Shown: positions 16,443 to 24,966 of the stretch, in pieces
How the letters are laid out: every line of letters begins with the position of its first letter
Position numbering within the stretch: position 1 is the stretch's first letter
Assembly: GCF_003967075.1 (NCBI RefSeq)
Contig: NZ_AP018664.1
Coordinates: 1,674,001 to 1,738,000 of the forward strand
Direction of reading: 5' to 3'
Length of the DNA: 64,000 bases
Source: Sphingobium amiense
Lineage (GTDB): Bacteria; Pseudomonadota; Alphaproteobacteria; Sphingomonadales; Sphingomonadaceae
Notes under the pieces: model-generated
Databases searched by the model: none
The model's input: the letters and a program-made list of their open reading frames with translations, nothing else
What the model was told of the DNA's origin: nothing
Translations under genes and position numbers: made by a program

Positions 16443-16522
16443 TCGGGACGTTCTGGAACCAGATAGTCCCGAGCAGGATTTTATCATGGGAGGGCGCGCT
16501 TATACGTCGTTCCGACGTGCCC
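16443..16522 (-). other. Putative oriT of the element (MOBQ type)
   Basis: The traC-traA gap holds TCGGGAC/GTCCCGA (16443-16449, 16466-16472) and the perfect hairpin ACGTCG-TTC-CGACGT (16504-16518). Read on the minus strand the hairpin is followed directly by TATAAGCGCGCCCTCCC (down to 16488). This is the arrangement of RSF1010/Ti-type origins: inverted repeat, then a nick region with the core GCGCCCTCC. The nick would be on the minus strand near 16490. Assignment is from remembered family consensus, not alignment. Confidence 0.72.
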
Positions 16523-16547
16523 GTTGTAGTGTAGATGGATTGCCATC

Positions 16548-19505
16548 ATGGCAATCTTCCATTTCAGCGCAAAGGTCATCGGGCGGGCGAGCGGACGCAG
16601 CGCCGTTGCCGCCGCTGCCTATCGCGCAGGCGAACGGCTGCACGATGACCGGCTCGACCGCGATCACGACTTCACCAACAAGTCGGGCGTCGTTCATTCC
16701 GAAATTCTCCTGCCGGACAATGCGCCCGAGGAATTCGCCGACCGCGAGAAGCTGTGGAACGCGGTCGAGGCGGCGGAGGTTCGCAAGGACGCCCAGCTTG
16801 CCCGCGAAGTCGAGTTCGCCATTCCGCGCGAGATGACACAGGCACAGGGCATCGAACTGGCGCGCGATTTTGCAGGTCAGGAGTTCGTCAATCGCGGCAT
16901 GATCGCCGACCTCAATGTTCACTGGGATATTGGCGCGGACGGCATGGCGAAGCCGCACGCCCATGTCATGTTGACGATGCGCGAAGTGGACGAGGAGGGT
17001 TTCGGCGCGAAGGTCCGCGACTGGAACAGGACCGAGCTTGTCGAGCAATGGCGCGAACGCTGGGCCGATCATGTCAATGGACGGCTTGCCGAACTCGACA
17101 TTGACGCGCGCGTCGATCACCGCAGTTTGCAAGCACAGGGCATCGGGCTTGAACCGCAGGACAAGATTGGTCCCGCTGCATCACGCATGGGCGAGCGTGG
17201 ACTTGAGTCCGAGCGCATCGAGGATCACCGCGCCATCGCGCAGCGGAACGGCGAACGGATCATCGCGGAACCGTGTGTCGCCCTGGACGCAATCACCCAC
17301 CAGCAGGCGACATTCACGCACCGTGACATGGCAATGTTCGTGCATAGCCACACGGACGGGAAAGAGCAGTTCGACCGGGCATTGAGCGCCGTCCGTGCGT
17401 CCCCCGATCTTGTCGAGCTTGGCAAGGACGGACGCGGCGAAGATCGGTTCACCAGCCGCGAGATGATCGAGACCGAGCAGCGGTTACAGCGCGCCAGCGA
17501 GTTGATGGCCGAGCGGGAACGGCATCACGTGGACGGGAAGGACCGAGCCGCCGCATTGGCGCAGGTGAAAGGGTGCGGGCTGGCGCTGACCGGCGAGCAA
17601 CGCGCGGCGTTCGAGCATGTAGCGGACGGGCGCGGCCTCAGCGTGGTTGTGGGATACGCCGGAACGGGCAAGAGCGCGATGCTGGGCGTTGCGCGCGAGG
17701 CATGGGAGCGCGCCGGATTCGAAGTGCGCGGCGCGGCGCTGTCCGGCATCGCGGCGGAGGGGTTGGAGAATGGTTCCCGCATCGCCTCGCGCACTATCGC
17801 CAGCATGGAACATGGCTGGGCGCAGGGGCGCGACCTTTTGACTTCGCGTGACGTGCTGGTGATCGACGAGGCGGGCATGGTCGGCACGCGCCAGATGGAG
17901 CGCGTTCTCTCCCATGCCGTCGACGCGGGCGCAAAGGTCGTGCTGGTCGGCGACCCGCAGCAGTTGCAGGCCATCGAGGCGGGCGCGGCGTTCCGCGCGA
18001 TCCATGAGCGGCATGGCGGCGTCGAGATCACCCAGGTTCGCCGCCAGCATGAGGGCTGGCAGCAGGATGCCACCCGGCAACTTGCTACAGGGCGCACGGG
18101 AGAAGCGATCCGGGCCTATGCCGATCATGGCATGGTCCATGCCGCCGACACGCGCGAGGCAGCGCGCAGCGAGCTTGTCGAGCGGTGGGATCGCGAACGC
18201 ATCGCCGCGCCGGATCAGACCCGCATCATCCTTACCCACACCAATGACGAAGTGCGCGAACTCAATGAAGCGGCGCGCGACCGGATGCACACGAGCAATG
18301 CGCTGGGCGATGACGTGCTGGTGAAGGCAGAGCCCGGCAACCGCATGTTCGCCAGTGGCGACCGCATCATGTTCCTGCGCAACGAGCGCAGCCTTGAGGT
18401 CAAGAACGGCACGCTGGGCACGGTCGAAAAGGTCAGCCCAGAGCATATCGCCGTCCGCACCGATGACGGGCGCAGCGTCGCGTTCGACACCAAGCACTAT
18501 GCCCATGTCGATCACGGCTATGCCGCCACGATCCACAAGGCGCAGGGTATGACCGTTGACCGCGCCCATGTGCTGGCAACGCCGGGCATGGACCGCCACG
18601 GCGCATATGTCGGCATGTCGCGTCACCGTGAAGGTATGGCGCTCCACTATGGCCGCGACGACTTCAAGGACGAATCCCGCCTTGTCCGCACCCTGTCCCG
18701 CGAGCGGGCCAAGGACATGGCGAGCGATTACGAGCGCCGCGACCCAGCGCAGCAGTTCGCCGAACGGCGCGGCATCACCTTCCGCGAGCGTATAGCGGAA
18801 ATCATCCAGAAGATTCCCGAACGCGCGCGCGGAATGTTCGATGGGTTCCGGCCCAAAGCGCAAGCCCCCGAGCGCGAACCGGGCATGTTCGCCAACTTCC
18901 GTCCGCAACCCCACGGGCCAGAAGGAGAGAAGGAACAGGCGCTTGTCCGCCAAGCCCGCGCGCCCGATCCGCGCCGCGCGGTGGAGCGCTACGCCCGCGC
19001 TGCCGCCGACATAACGCGGATGCAGGGCCAGGGTCTCCCGGTGCTTCCGCACCAGCGCGAAGCGCTGGACAAGGCGCGCGCGGGAGTGGAGGCGATCCGG
19101 CCCCATGCCGCCGCCGATCTCGGCGCGGCGTTCCAGCGCCAGCCCGAGCTTGTCCACGAAGCCGCCGAAGGGCGCGGCCAGGCCGCCATGCGCGCGATGC
19201 AGCTTGAAGCTGAAATCCGTGCCGATCCCTTCCAGCGCGCCGACAGGTTCGTCGAAGGCTGGCAGCAGCTCCAGCGTCACCGCGAGGACTTGCAGCGCGA
19301 CGGCGACTTCCGAGGTGCGAAGCGTGTCGCGCAGGAAATGCACGGCATGGCGAAAGGCCTCGAACGCGATGCGCAGATGGAATCGGTCCTGCGCGGGCGC
19401 ACCCGTGAACTCGGCATCGACATGGAAATGGGCCGCAGCCTTGTCCGCGATCTCGCGGATTCCGTGCCGTTCGATCACGGGCGCAACCTTGGCATGAGCA
19501 GATAG
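16548..19505 (+). CDS. traA: Ti-type conjugative relaxase-helicase TraA
   Basis: 985 aa. The N-terminal MobA/MobL relaxase domain has AIFHFSAKVIGRASGRSAVA at the start, conserved YR in AAYRAGE, and the metal-binding His pair KPHAHVML near residue 137. A central RecD/TraI-like helicase follows with Walker A GYAGTGKSAML (about 367-377) and Walker B VLVIDEAGM, and a superfamily 1 C-terminal motif HGYAATIHKAQGMT. The last 250 residues are helical and charged. TraA nicks oriT, stays bound to the 5' end and unwinds the transferred strand. The length is slightly below Ti TraA (about 1100 aa). It starts 25 bp from the oriT-like site and is followed by the DUF6118 gene. Confidence 0.95.
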   Translation: MAIFHFSAKVIGRASGRSAVAAAAYRAGERLHDDRLDRDHDFTNKSGVVHSEILLPDNAPEEFADREKLWNAVEAAEVRKDAQLAREVEFAIPREMTQAQGIELARDFAGQEFVNRGMIADLNVHWDIGADGMAKPHAHVMLTMREVDEEGFGAKVRDWNRTELVEQWRERWADHVNGRLAELDIDARVDHRSLQAQGIGLEPQDKIGPAASRMGERGLESERIEDHRAIAQRNGERIIAEPCVALDAITHQQATFTHRDMAMFVHSHTDGKEQFDRALSAVRASPDLVELGKDGRGEDRFTSREMIETEQRLQRASELMAERERHHVDGKDRAAALAQVKGCGLALTGEQRAAFEHVADGRGLSVVVGYAGTGKSAMLGVAREAWERAGFEVRGAALSGIAAEGLENGSRIASRTIASMEHGWAQGRDLLTSRDVLVIDEAGMVGTRQMERVLSHAVDAGAKVVLVGDPQQLQAIEAGAAFRAIHERHGGVEITQVRRQHEGWQQDATRQLATGRTGEAIRAYADHGMVHAADTREAARSELVERWDRERIAAPDQTRIILTHTNDEVRELNEAARDRMHTSNALGDDVLVKAEPGNRMFASGDRIMFLRNERSLEVKNGTLGTVEKVSPEHIAVRTDDGRSVAFDTKHYAHVDHGYAATIHKAQGMTVDRAHVLATPGMDRHGAYVGMSRHREGMALHYGRDDFKDESRLVRTLSRERAKDMASDYERRDPAQQFAERRGITFRERIAEIIQKIPERARGMFDGFRPKAQAPEREPGMFANFRPQPHGPEGEKEQALVRQARAPDPRRAVERYARAAADITRMQGQGLPVLPHQREALDKARAGVEAIRPHAAADLGAAFQRQPELVHEAAEGRGQAAMRAMQLEAEIRADPFQRADRFVEGWQQLQRHREDLQRDGDFRGAKRVAQEMHGMAKGLERDAQMESVLRGRTRELGIDMEMGRSLVRDLADSVPFDHGRNLGMSR

Positions 19506-19514
19506 GAAAAAGAT

Positions 19515-20210
19515 ATGGAAGACAGATCACTGCCCTTGGATTCCGAACAGGAACCCGATCCGGCGACACAGGCGTTCGCACGGCTTGAAGGCGAAATGGC
19601 GCTGGTCCGCCGCGCGGTCCAGAATCTGGCGACCGAGAAGGCGGAAATCGACATTCCCGATTACAGCAACACCCTTGGCGAGATGGCGAAGCGGCTGGTC
19701 GCCATCGATGAGCATCCCGCCATGCAGATGACCCCAGAGGATATGGCGGCACGGATACAGGCCGCCGCCGCAAAAGCGCGGCGCGATGACCACGTCGCCC
19801 TTTCCGATGCAAAGCAGCAACATATCGAGTCATCCCGCGCCTTGCGGGCGTTGGCCGGAGACGTTGCCAGCTTCAACGAGCAACGCCGCCGCCTCAAATG
19901 GGCGGCAGGCGGCGGCTTGCTCGCCGGATGCCTGCTATGGGCTGTCCTTCCCGGCTTCATCGCGCGCATCCTCCCGGCAAGCTGGCATCTGCCCGAACGC
20001 ATCGCCGCGCGCACCGTGCGCGAGCCTACGCTATGGGAAGCTGGAACCCGGATGATGCGGGCCGATAGCCCGGAGGCATGGCAAGCCATATCCGATGCCG
20101 CCGATATACGCCGGGACAACCGTGAGGCCATCGATGCTTGCGAGCAGCAGGCCACAGTGGCCAAACAGCCAGTGCGATGCACGATCAGGGTGCAGAACCG
20201 ACAGCCGTGA
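19515..20210 (+). CDS. DUF6118 family protein
   Basis: 231 aa, ATG at 19515 with an AGGAAAAAG site, 9 bp after traA. The N-terminal 120 residues are acidic and helical (QAFARLEGEMALVRRAVQNL), then one membrane segment (about 135-155, WAAGGGLLAGCLLWAVLPGF) and a C-terminal domain ending in several Cys (IDACEQQ, PVRCTI). This architecture and its place just behind traA are typical of DUF6118 in alphaproteobacterial mobile elements. Role unknown; possibly linked to transfer. Confidence 0.82.
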   Translation: MEDRSLPLDSEQEPDPATQAFARLEGEMALVRRAVQNLATEKAEIDIPDYSNTLGEMAKRLVAIDEHPAMQMTPEDMAARIQAAAAKARRDDHVALSDAKQQHIESSRALRALAGDVASFNEQRRRLKWAAGGGLLAGCLLWAVLPGFIARILPASWHLPERIAARTVREPTLWEAGTRMMRADSPEAWQAISDAADIRRDNREAIDACEQQATVAKQPVRCTIRVQNRQP

Positions 20211-20336
20211 CGAAACCAGGCAGTGCCACTCCGGCTCATAATATCTCTATGGACAGATGGCACTTCCGATGGTATCAACAAGGCGCTTAACGCAGATACT
20301 GCCGTAAAATCAGTACCTTGCCACGATTGCCGGGTG

Positions 20337-20352
20337 CCCGTAGGGGTCACCA
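20337..20352 (+). repeat. attR core, 16-bp direct repeat
   Basis: CCCGTAGGGGTCACCA, identical to 5191-5206 in tRNA-Glu. It ends 2 bp before the glgX stop codon region (20355), so before insertion the tRNA gene was the immediate convergent neighbour of glgX. Confidence 0.93.
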
Positions 20353-20354
20353 GT

Positions 20355-22205
20355 TCAGTCCGTCAGGACATGAACGCTCCTTGGCGGCACGACAAAATTA
20401 CCTTGCGCTAAGCGAAAGCGGCATGGGCCGCTCGCTCCATTGATGCCAATCACAAGTCCGCTCGCGCGATAGCGCAGCGCCAGAGTGCGGCGTTCGGGGT
20501 CTTCCCATTGCTCCACCGTCAGCGGGCGGCCCTCCTCATCGAGCCACTCTACATCTGCGTCGGTCAGCATCGCCACGTCCCGAAGCTCCGGGCAGGCAGC
20601 GCGCAGGGCCGCCAGATCGCGCGCATGCTGCTCAAGCTCCCGGTCGCGCCCTTCCCAGTCCAGCCAGCCAATCTCGTTATCCTGCGCATAGGCATTGTTG
20701 TTGCCCTGCTGGGTGCGGCCGAATTCATCCCCCGCCGTCAGCATGATCGCTCCGCGCGAGACGAACAGCGTCGAGAGCAGCGCCTTGGCGTCGCTGCGGC
20801 GCGCGGCGACGACCTCGGGATCGTCGCTCGGCCCCTCGACACCGTTATTCCAGCTCAGATTGTCGCCATGGCCATCGCGATTATCCTCGCCATTGGCTTC
20901 GTTGTGCCGATGCTCGAACGCAGCCAGGTCGGCGAGGGGGAAGCCGTCATGCGCGGCGATGAAGTTGACGGATCGCGTCGCGACATGCCCGAACAGGTCC
21001 GACGATCCGCCAAGCCGCGTCGCAAGGTGCCCCAGCATCCCGCTGTCGCCGCGCCAGAAACGGCGCACATCGTCGCGATAGCGGTCGTTCCACTCCAGCC
21101 AGCCTTCGCCGAAATTGCCGAGCTGGTATCCGCCCGGTCCCACGTCCCATGGCTCCGCGATCAGGATGCGATCGGCCAGCAGCGGGTCCGCGCGCATTTC
21201 CTGCAACAGCGGCGCGGCCGGATCGAACCCCTGCTCCATGCGCCCCAGCGCCGGGGCGAGATCGAAGCGGAAGCCGTCGACACCGGCGTTCCGGACGAAC
21301 CAGCGCAGGGAATCGAGGATCAGGCCGCGCGCGGGCGGCGCGTTGCAGGCGATGCTGTTGCCGGTGCCGGTGTCGTTGATGAGGCTGCCGTCCGGCGCGT
21401 AGCGGAAATAGCCCCGCGCATCGAGACCGCGCAACGAAAGGGTTGGCCCCTGCCGGTCGCTCTCCCCGTCATGATTATATACCATGTCGAGAATGACGCC
21501 GATCCCCGCCGCGTGCAGCGCCGCCACGGCTTCGCGCAATTCGCCGATACCGCCCGGCGCGATCCGGGGATCAAGCGCGAAATAGCTGACGGGGTTATAG
21601 CCCCATGCGTTAGAAAGGCCGAGCAGCGGCAGGTGCCGCTCGTCGATCCATGCGTTGACCGGCATCAGTTCGACGGCGGAGACATGCAGCGCCTTCAGAT
21701 GCGCGACGATTGCGGGGTGGCCGAGCGCGGCGACGGTCCCGCGCAGCGCCTCCGGCACATCGGGATGCAGCATGGTGAAGGCCCGGACGGACAGTTCGTA
21801 GATCAGGCCGCCCGCCGCAAATCGCGGCGGCTGGTGGGGCAGGTCCGGCAGCGCCGCGGTGACAACCCCCTTGGGCATCAGGGGCGCCGTGTCGCCACCC
21901 TCCCCGCGCGGGGCCGCCAGCGCCGGGTCATAGCGGAACGGTCGGTCGATGGCCGTGGCATAGGGATCGAGCAGCAGCTTGTCGGGATCGAACCACAGGC
22001 CGCGATCCGGATCATAGGGTCCGTCCGCCCTCACGCCGTAAAGCTGCCCGACACCCACCCCCGCGGCGCCGATATGCCACCATCCGTCCGCGTCTCTCAG
22101 CATCGGCAGGCGGGTCTCGCGGTCCTCCACATCGAACAGGCAGAGCCAGAGCTGCTCCGCCTCGGGCGACCAGACGGAAAAGCGCGTGTCCCGCCTCGCG
22201 GGCAT
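20355..22205 (-). CDS. glgX: Glycogen debranching enzyme
   Basis: 616 aa from ATG at 22205, overlapping the glgA stop (ATGA). An N-terminal CBM48 domain (FSVWSPEAEQLWLCLFD) precedes a GH13 catalytic barrel with VILDMVYNHDGE, the nucleophile region DGFRFDLAPALGR, acid AEPWDVGPGG and the third acid region FIAAHDGF. GlgX hydrolyses alpha-1,6 branches of phosphorylase-limited glycogen. The C-terminal domain is short, making it somewhat smaller than the 657-aa E. coli enzyme. Last gene of the glg operon. The long upstream open frame up to 22517 is a shadow of glgA. Confidence 0.95.
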   Translation of the reverse strand: MPARRDTRFSVWSPEAEQLWLCLFDVEDRETRLPMLRDADGWWHIGAAGVGVGQLYGVRADGPYDPDRGLWFDPDKLLLDPYATAIDRPFRYDPALAAPRGEGGDTAPLMPKGVVTAALPDLPHQPPRFAAGGLIYELSVRAFTMLHPDVPEALRGTVAALGHPAIVAHLKALHVSAVELMPVNAWIDERHLPLLGLSNAWGYNPVSYFALDPRIAPGGIGELREAVAALHAAGIGVILDMVYNHDGESDRQGPTLSLRGLDARGYFRYAPDGSLINDTGTGNSIACNAPPARGLILDSLRWFVRNAGVDGFRFDLAPALGRMEQGFDPAAPLLQEMRADPLLADRILIAEPWDVGPGGYQLGNFGEGWLEWNDRYRDDVRRFWRGDSGMLGHLATRLGGSSDLFGHVATRSVNFIAAHDGFPLADLAAFEHRHNEANGEDNRDGHGDNLSWNNGVEGPSDDPEVVAARRSDAKALLSTLFVSRGAIMLTAGDEFGRTQQGNNNAYAQDNEIGWLDWEGRDRELEQHARDLAALRAACPELRDVAMLTDADVEWLDEEGRPLTVEQWEDPERRTLALRYRASGLVIGINGASGPCRFRLAQGNFVVPPRSVHVLTD

Positions 22206-23653
22206 CAGGCCGGTTCCGCGATCAGCGCGCGGTAGAGCGCCGCATAGCGGGCCGCGCTGTTGCTCCATGAAAAGTCGCAACGCATGCCCGCGCGCTGCAT
22301 CGCCTGCCACAGCGACCTGTCGGCATGAAGCTGCACCGTCCGCGCGATGGCGGCGTCCAGAGCGCCCGCATCTCCGGCTGCGAACAGCAGGCCCGTCGCC
22401 ACGCCCGCGCCGACCGCCGCTTCGTTCGCGTCGATCACCGTGTCGGCCAGACCGCCGACGCGCGCCACCACCGGCACGCAGCCATAGCGCAATGCATAAA
22501 GTTGCGTCAGGCCGCACGGCTCGAACCGGGAGGGGATCAATATGGCATCGCCCCCCGCCTGAAGCAGGTGGGACAGCGGCTCGTCATAGCCTATCTCCAC
22601 GCCGACCCGGCCCGGATGCCTGCCCCGCGCGGCGAGGAACGCGCTTTCCAGCGCATGATCGCCCGACCCCAGCAGCGCGAGCTTGCCGCCGCCCGCCACC
22701 AGCCGGTCGACCGCGCCCGCCATCAGGTCCATGCCCTTCTGCCAGGTGAGGCGGCTGACGATGATGAAGATCGGCGCATCGTCATGGTCCAACCCGAACC
22801 GCGTTTCGAGCGCGCGCCGGTTCGCCGCCCGGCCGCCGAGCGCGCGGGCGCTGTAGCGACGGGCGAGGAGATCGTCGGTCGCCGGGTTCCAGATGTCGCC
22901 GTCGATGCCGTTCAATATGCCATGCAGCCGGTCCGCCCGACCGTTGAGCAGCCCTTCCAGCCCCATGCCCTCGGCAGGCGAGCGTATCTCCCGCGCGTAG
23001 GTCGGGCTGACCGTCGTGATCGCGTCGGCGGACACGAGTCCCGCTTTCAGGAAACCGATGCCGCCATAATATTCGACCCCGTCCATGCCCCACGCTTCGG
23101 GCGGCAGACCGAGGCGCGGAAAGAGGCTGGCGGGAAACCGCCCCTGAAAGGCGAGATTGTGGATCGTCACGACCCTCGGCACGCGGGCCGCCGGGCCGAA
23201 GCGCATATAGGCGGCGGTCATCGCCGCCTGCCAGTCATGCGCATGGACGATGTCCGGCTGCCAGCCCTTCAGCGCCCCTTCGGCGATGTCCGCTCCCGCC
23301 CGCGACAGGGCTGCAAAGCGCAGCGCATTGTCGCTCCAGTCCTGTCCCGCCGCATCGCCATAGAGGCCACCGTCCCGCGCGAAGATGCCGGGGGCGTCCA
23401 GCACCAGCAGGTCCAGCCCATCGGCCTGCGCCGACAGGATCGCGGCAGGTGTGCCGAACAGGTCGGGGTAGCGATGCACCCGCCTGCCCTTGCCGATCCG
23501 CGCCATGACGGCGGGATAGCCGGGCACCAGCGAGCGCGCCTCCACTCCGTGCGGCGCCAGCGCGGCGGGCAACGCACCCACCACGTCCGCCAGCCCGCCA
23601 GTCTTCACCAGCGGGTAGATTTCCGACGCGACGGACAGCAGCTTGATGGACAC
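22205..23653 (-). CDS. glgA: Glycogen synthase (ADP-glucose type)
   Basis: 482 aa, GTG start at 23653. The ADP-glucose-binding KTGGLADVVGALP motif is at residues 17-29, followed by HAHDWQAA, and in the second Rossmann domain VSRLTWQKGMDL and the conserved PSRFEPCGLTQLYALRYG. This is a GT5 glycogen synthase, adding glucose from ADP-glucose to the non-reducing end. Starts 16 bp after glgC ends. Confidence 0.97.
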   Translation of the reverse strand: MSIKLLSVASEIYPLVKTGGLADVVGALPAALAPHGVEARSLVPGYPAVMARIGKGRRVHRYPDLFGTPAAILSAQADGLDLLVLDAPGIFARDGGLYGDAAGQDWSDNALRFAALSRAGADIAEGALKGWQPDIVHAHDWQAAMTAAYMRFGPAARVPRVVTIHNLAFQGRFPASLFPRLGLPPEAWGMDGVEYYGGIGFLKAGLVSADAITTVSPTYAREIRSPAEGMGLEGLLNGRADRLHGILNGIDGDIWNPATDDLLARRYSARALGGRAANRRALETRFGLDHDDAPIFIIVSRLTWQKGMDLMAGAVDRLVAGGGKLALLGSGDHALESAFLAARGRHPGRVGVEIGYDEPLSHLLQAGGDAILIPSRFEPCGLTQLYALRYGCVPVVARVGGLADTVIDANEAAVGAGVATGLLFAAGDAGALDAAIARTVQLHADRSLWQAMQRAGMRCDFSWSNSAARYAALYRALIAEPA

Positions 23654-23669
23654 GGGCGGCTTTGTCCTT

Positions 23670-24929
23670 CTACCGAGCGAGCGCGTCGATCATCGGCTGG
23701 GTAATGAGGCAGACACCATTGTCGCTCACCCGGAACCGCAGCGCGTCGTCGGCGGGATTTTCGCCGACGATGAGACCTGCCGGGATGATGATGCCGCTGT
23801 CCACCACGCATTTGTGCAGCCGTGCGCCGCGCCCGATTTCGCAATTGGGCATGATGACGCTTTCGGTGACGGACGAGAAGCTGTGCGTCCGCACGCCGGA
23901 GAACAGCAGGCTGCGGTGCAGTGACGATCCCGACACGATGCATCCGCCCGCGACCAGGGAGGACGTCGCCGACCCGCGCCGCCCATCCTCATTATGCACG
24001 AATTTGGCGGGCGGCGTGACTTCCGAATAGGTCCAGAGCGGCCAGCTCCGGTCGTAGAGGTCGAGCGCGGGCACCACATCGGTGAGGTCGATGCTCGCCT
24101 GCCAATAGGCGTCGATCGTGCCGACATCGCGCCAATAGGGTTCCAGCTCGCTCTCCGCCCGCACGCAACTGCTGGAAAAGCGGTGCGCGACCGCCTTTCC
24201 ATGCTTTACGATATAGGGGATGATGTCGCCGCCGAAATCGCGGTTGCTGCCCGGCGTATCGGCGTCGCGCCGCAACTGCCCGATCAGGAATTTGGTGCGA
24301 AAGACATAGATGCCCATCGACGCCAGCGCCATGTCGGGCTGGCCGGGAATGCCGGGCGGGTCTTTAGGCTTTTCGACGAAGGCAGTGATGTTGTCCGCTT
24401 CGTCCACATGCATGACGCCGAAGCCGACCGCCTCCATGCGCGGCACTTCGAGGCAGCCGACCGTCACGTCCGCGCCGCTGTCCACATGCTGCTGGAGCAT
24501 GAGTTCATAGTCCATCTTGTAAACATGATCGCCCGCCAGAATGACCATATATTCGGGCGCATAGCTTTCGATGATGTCGATATTCTGGAACACGGCATCG
24601 GCCGTCCCTTCATACCACTGGCTTTCGGAGATGCGCTGGCTGGCGGGCAGGATGTCGAAGCTCTCGTTGCGTTCGGGGCGGAAGAAGTTCCAGCCGCGCT
24701 GCAGGTGCCGGATCAGCGAATGCGCCTTATATTGCGTCGCGACGCCGATGCGGCGGATGCCGCTATTGAGCGCGTTGGAAAGCGCGAAGTCGATGATCCG
24801 CGCCTTGCCGCCGAAATGGACGGCGGGCTTGGCGCGCTTGTCGGTCAGTTCGGCGAGACGGCTGCCGCGCCCCCCGGCGAGGACATAGGCCATCGCGTCG
24901 CGGGCGATCGGCTGATATTTGGGGTTCAT
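23670..24929 (-). CDS. glgC: Glucose-1-phosphate adenylyltransferase
   Basis: 419 aa. The nucleotidyl-transfer loop [24 protein letters not shown] lies at residues 14-37, followed by [14 protein letters not shown]. The C-terminal left-handed beta-helix is visible as repeated hexapeptides ([32 protein letters not shown]). It makes ADP-glucose from glucose-1-phosphate and ATP, the committed and allosterically controlled step. Lies 37 bp behind glgB and 16 bp before glgA. Confidence 0.98.
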   Translation of the reverse strand: MNPKYQPIARDAMAYVLAGGRGSRLAELTDKRAKPAVHFGGKARIIDFALSNALNSGIRRIGVATQYKAHSLIRHLQRGWNFFRPERNESFDILPASQRISESQWYEGTADAVFQNIDIIESYAPEYMVILAGDHVYKMDYELMLQQHVDSGADVTVGCLEVPRMEAVGFGVMHVDEADNITAFVEKPKDPPGIPGQPDMALASMGIYVFRTKFLIGQLRRDADTPGSNRDFGGDIIPYIVKHGKAVAHRFSSSCVRAESELEPYWRDVGTIDAYWQASIDLTDVVPALDLYDRSWPLWTYSEVTPPAKFVHNEDGRRGSATSSLVAGGCIVSGSSLHRSLLFSGVRTHSFSSVTESVIMPNCEIGRGARLHKCVVDSGIIIPAGLIVGENPADDALRFRVSDNGVCLITQPMIDALAR

Positions 24930-24966
24930 TGCGGCCTCTCCTTCTTGCGCGCCTGTAGCTCAGCGG

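Larger units (their letters stand above)
5191..20352. mobile_element. Integrative mobilisable element in tRNA-Glu (about 15.1 kb)
   Basis: The element is bounded by the 16-bp direct repeat and contains, in order, a tyrosine integrase beside the tRNA, an AlpA-like regulator, a sigma factor, a minus-strand block of kinase, unknown genes and autotransporter, then traD, traC, an oriT-like site, traA and a DUF6118 gene. The relaxase is of the TraA/MOBQ type. No coupling protein, VirB or Trb genes are present, so self-transfer is unlikely and mobilisation by a resident conjugation system is inferred. The glycogen operon abuts its right end: the glgX stop codon lies 3 bp beyond attR. GC content is not strikingly different from the host. 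Confidence 0.9.

Noticed and set aside
5191..20352. Self-transmissible conjugative element
   Set aside because: No VirB, Trb or coupling-protein genes; only the relaxase module is present.
22325..23704. 459-aa plus-strand ORF across glgA
   Set aside because: Antisense shadow of glgA; glgA has clear catalytic motifs.
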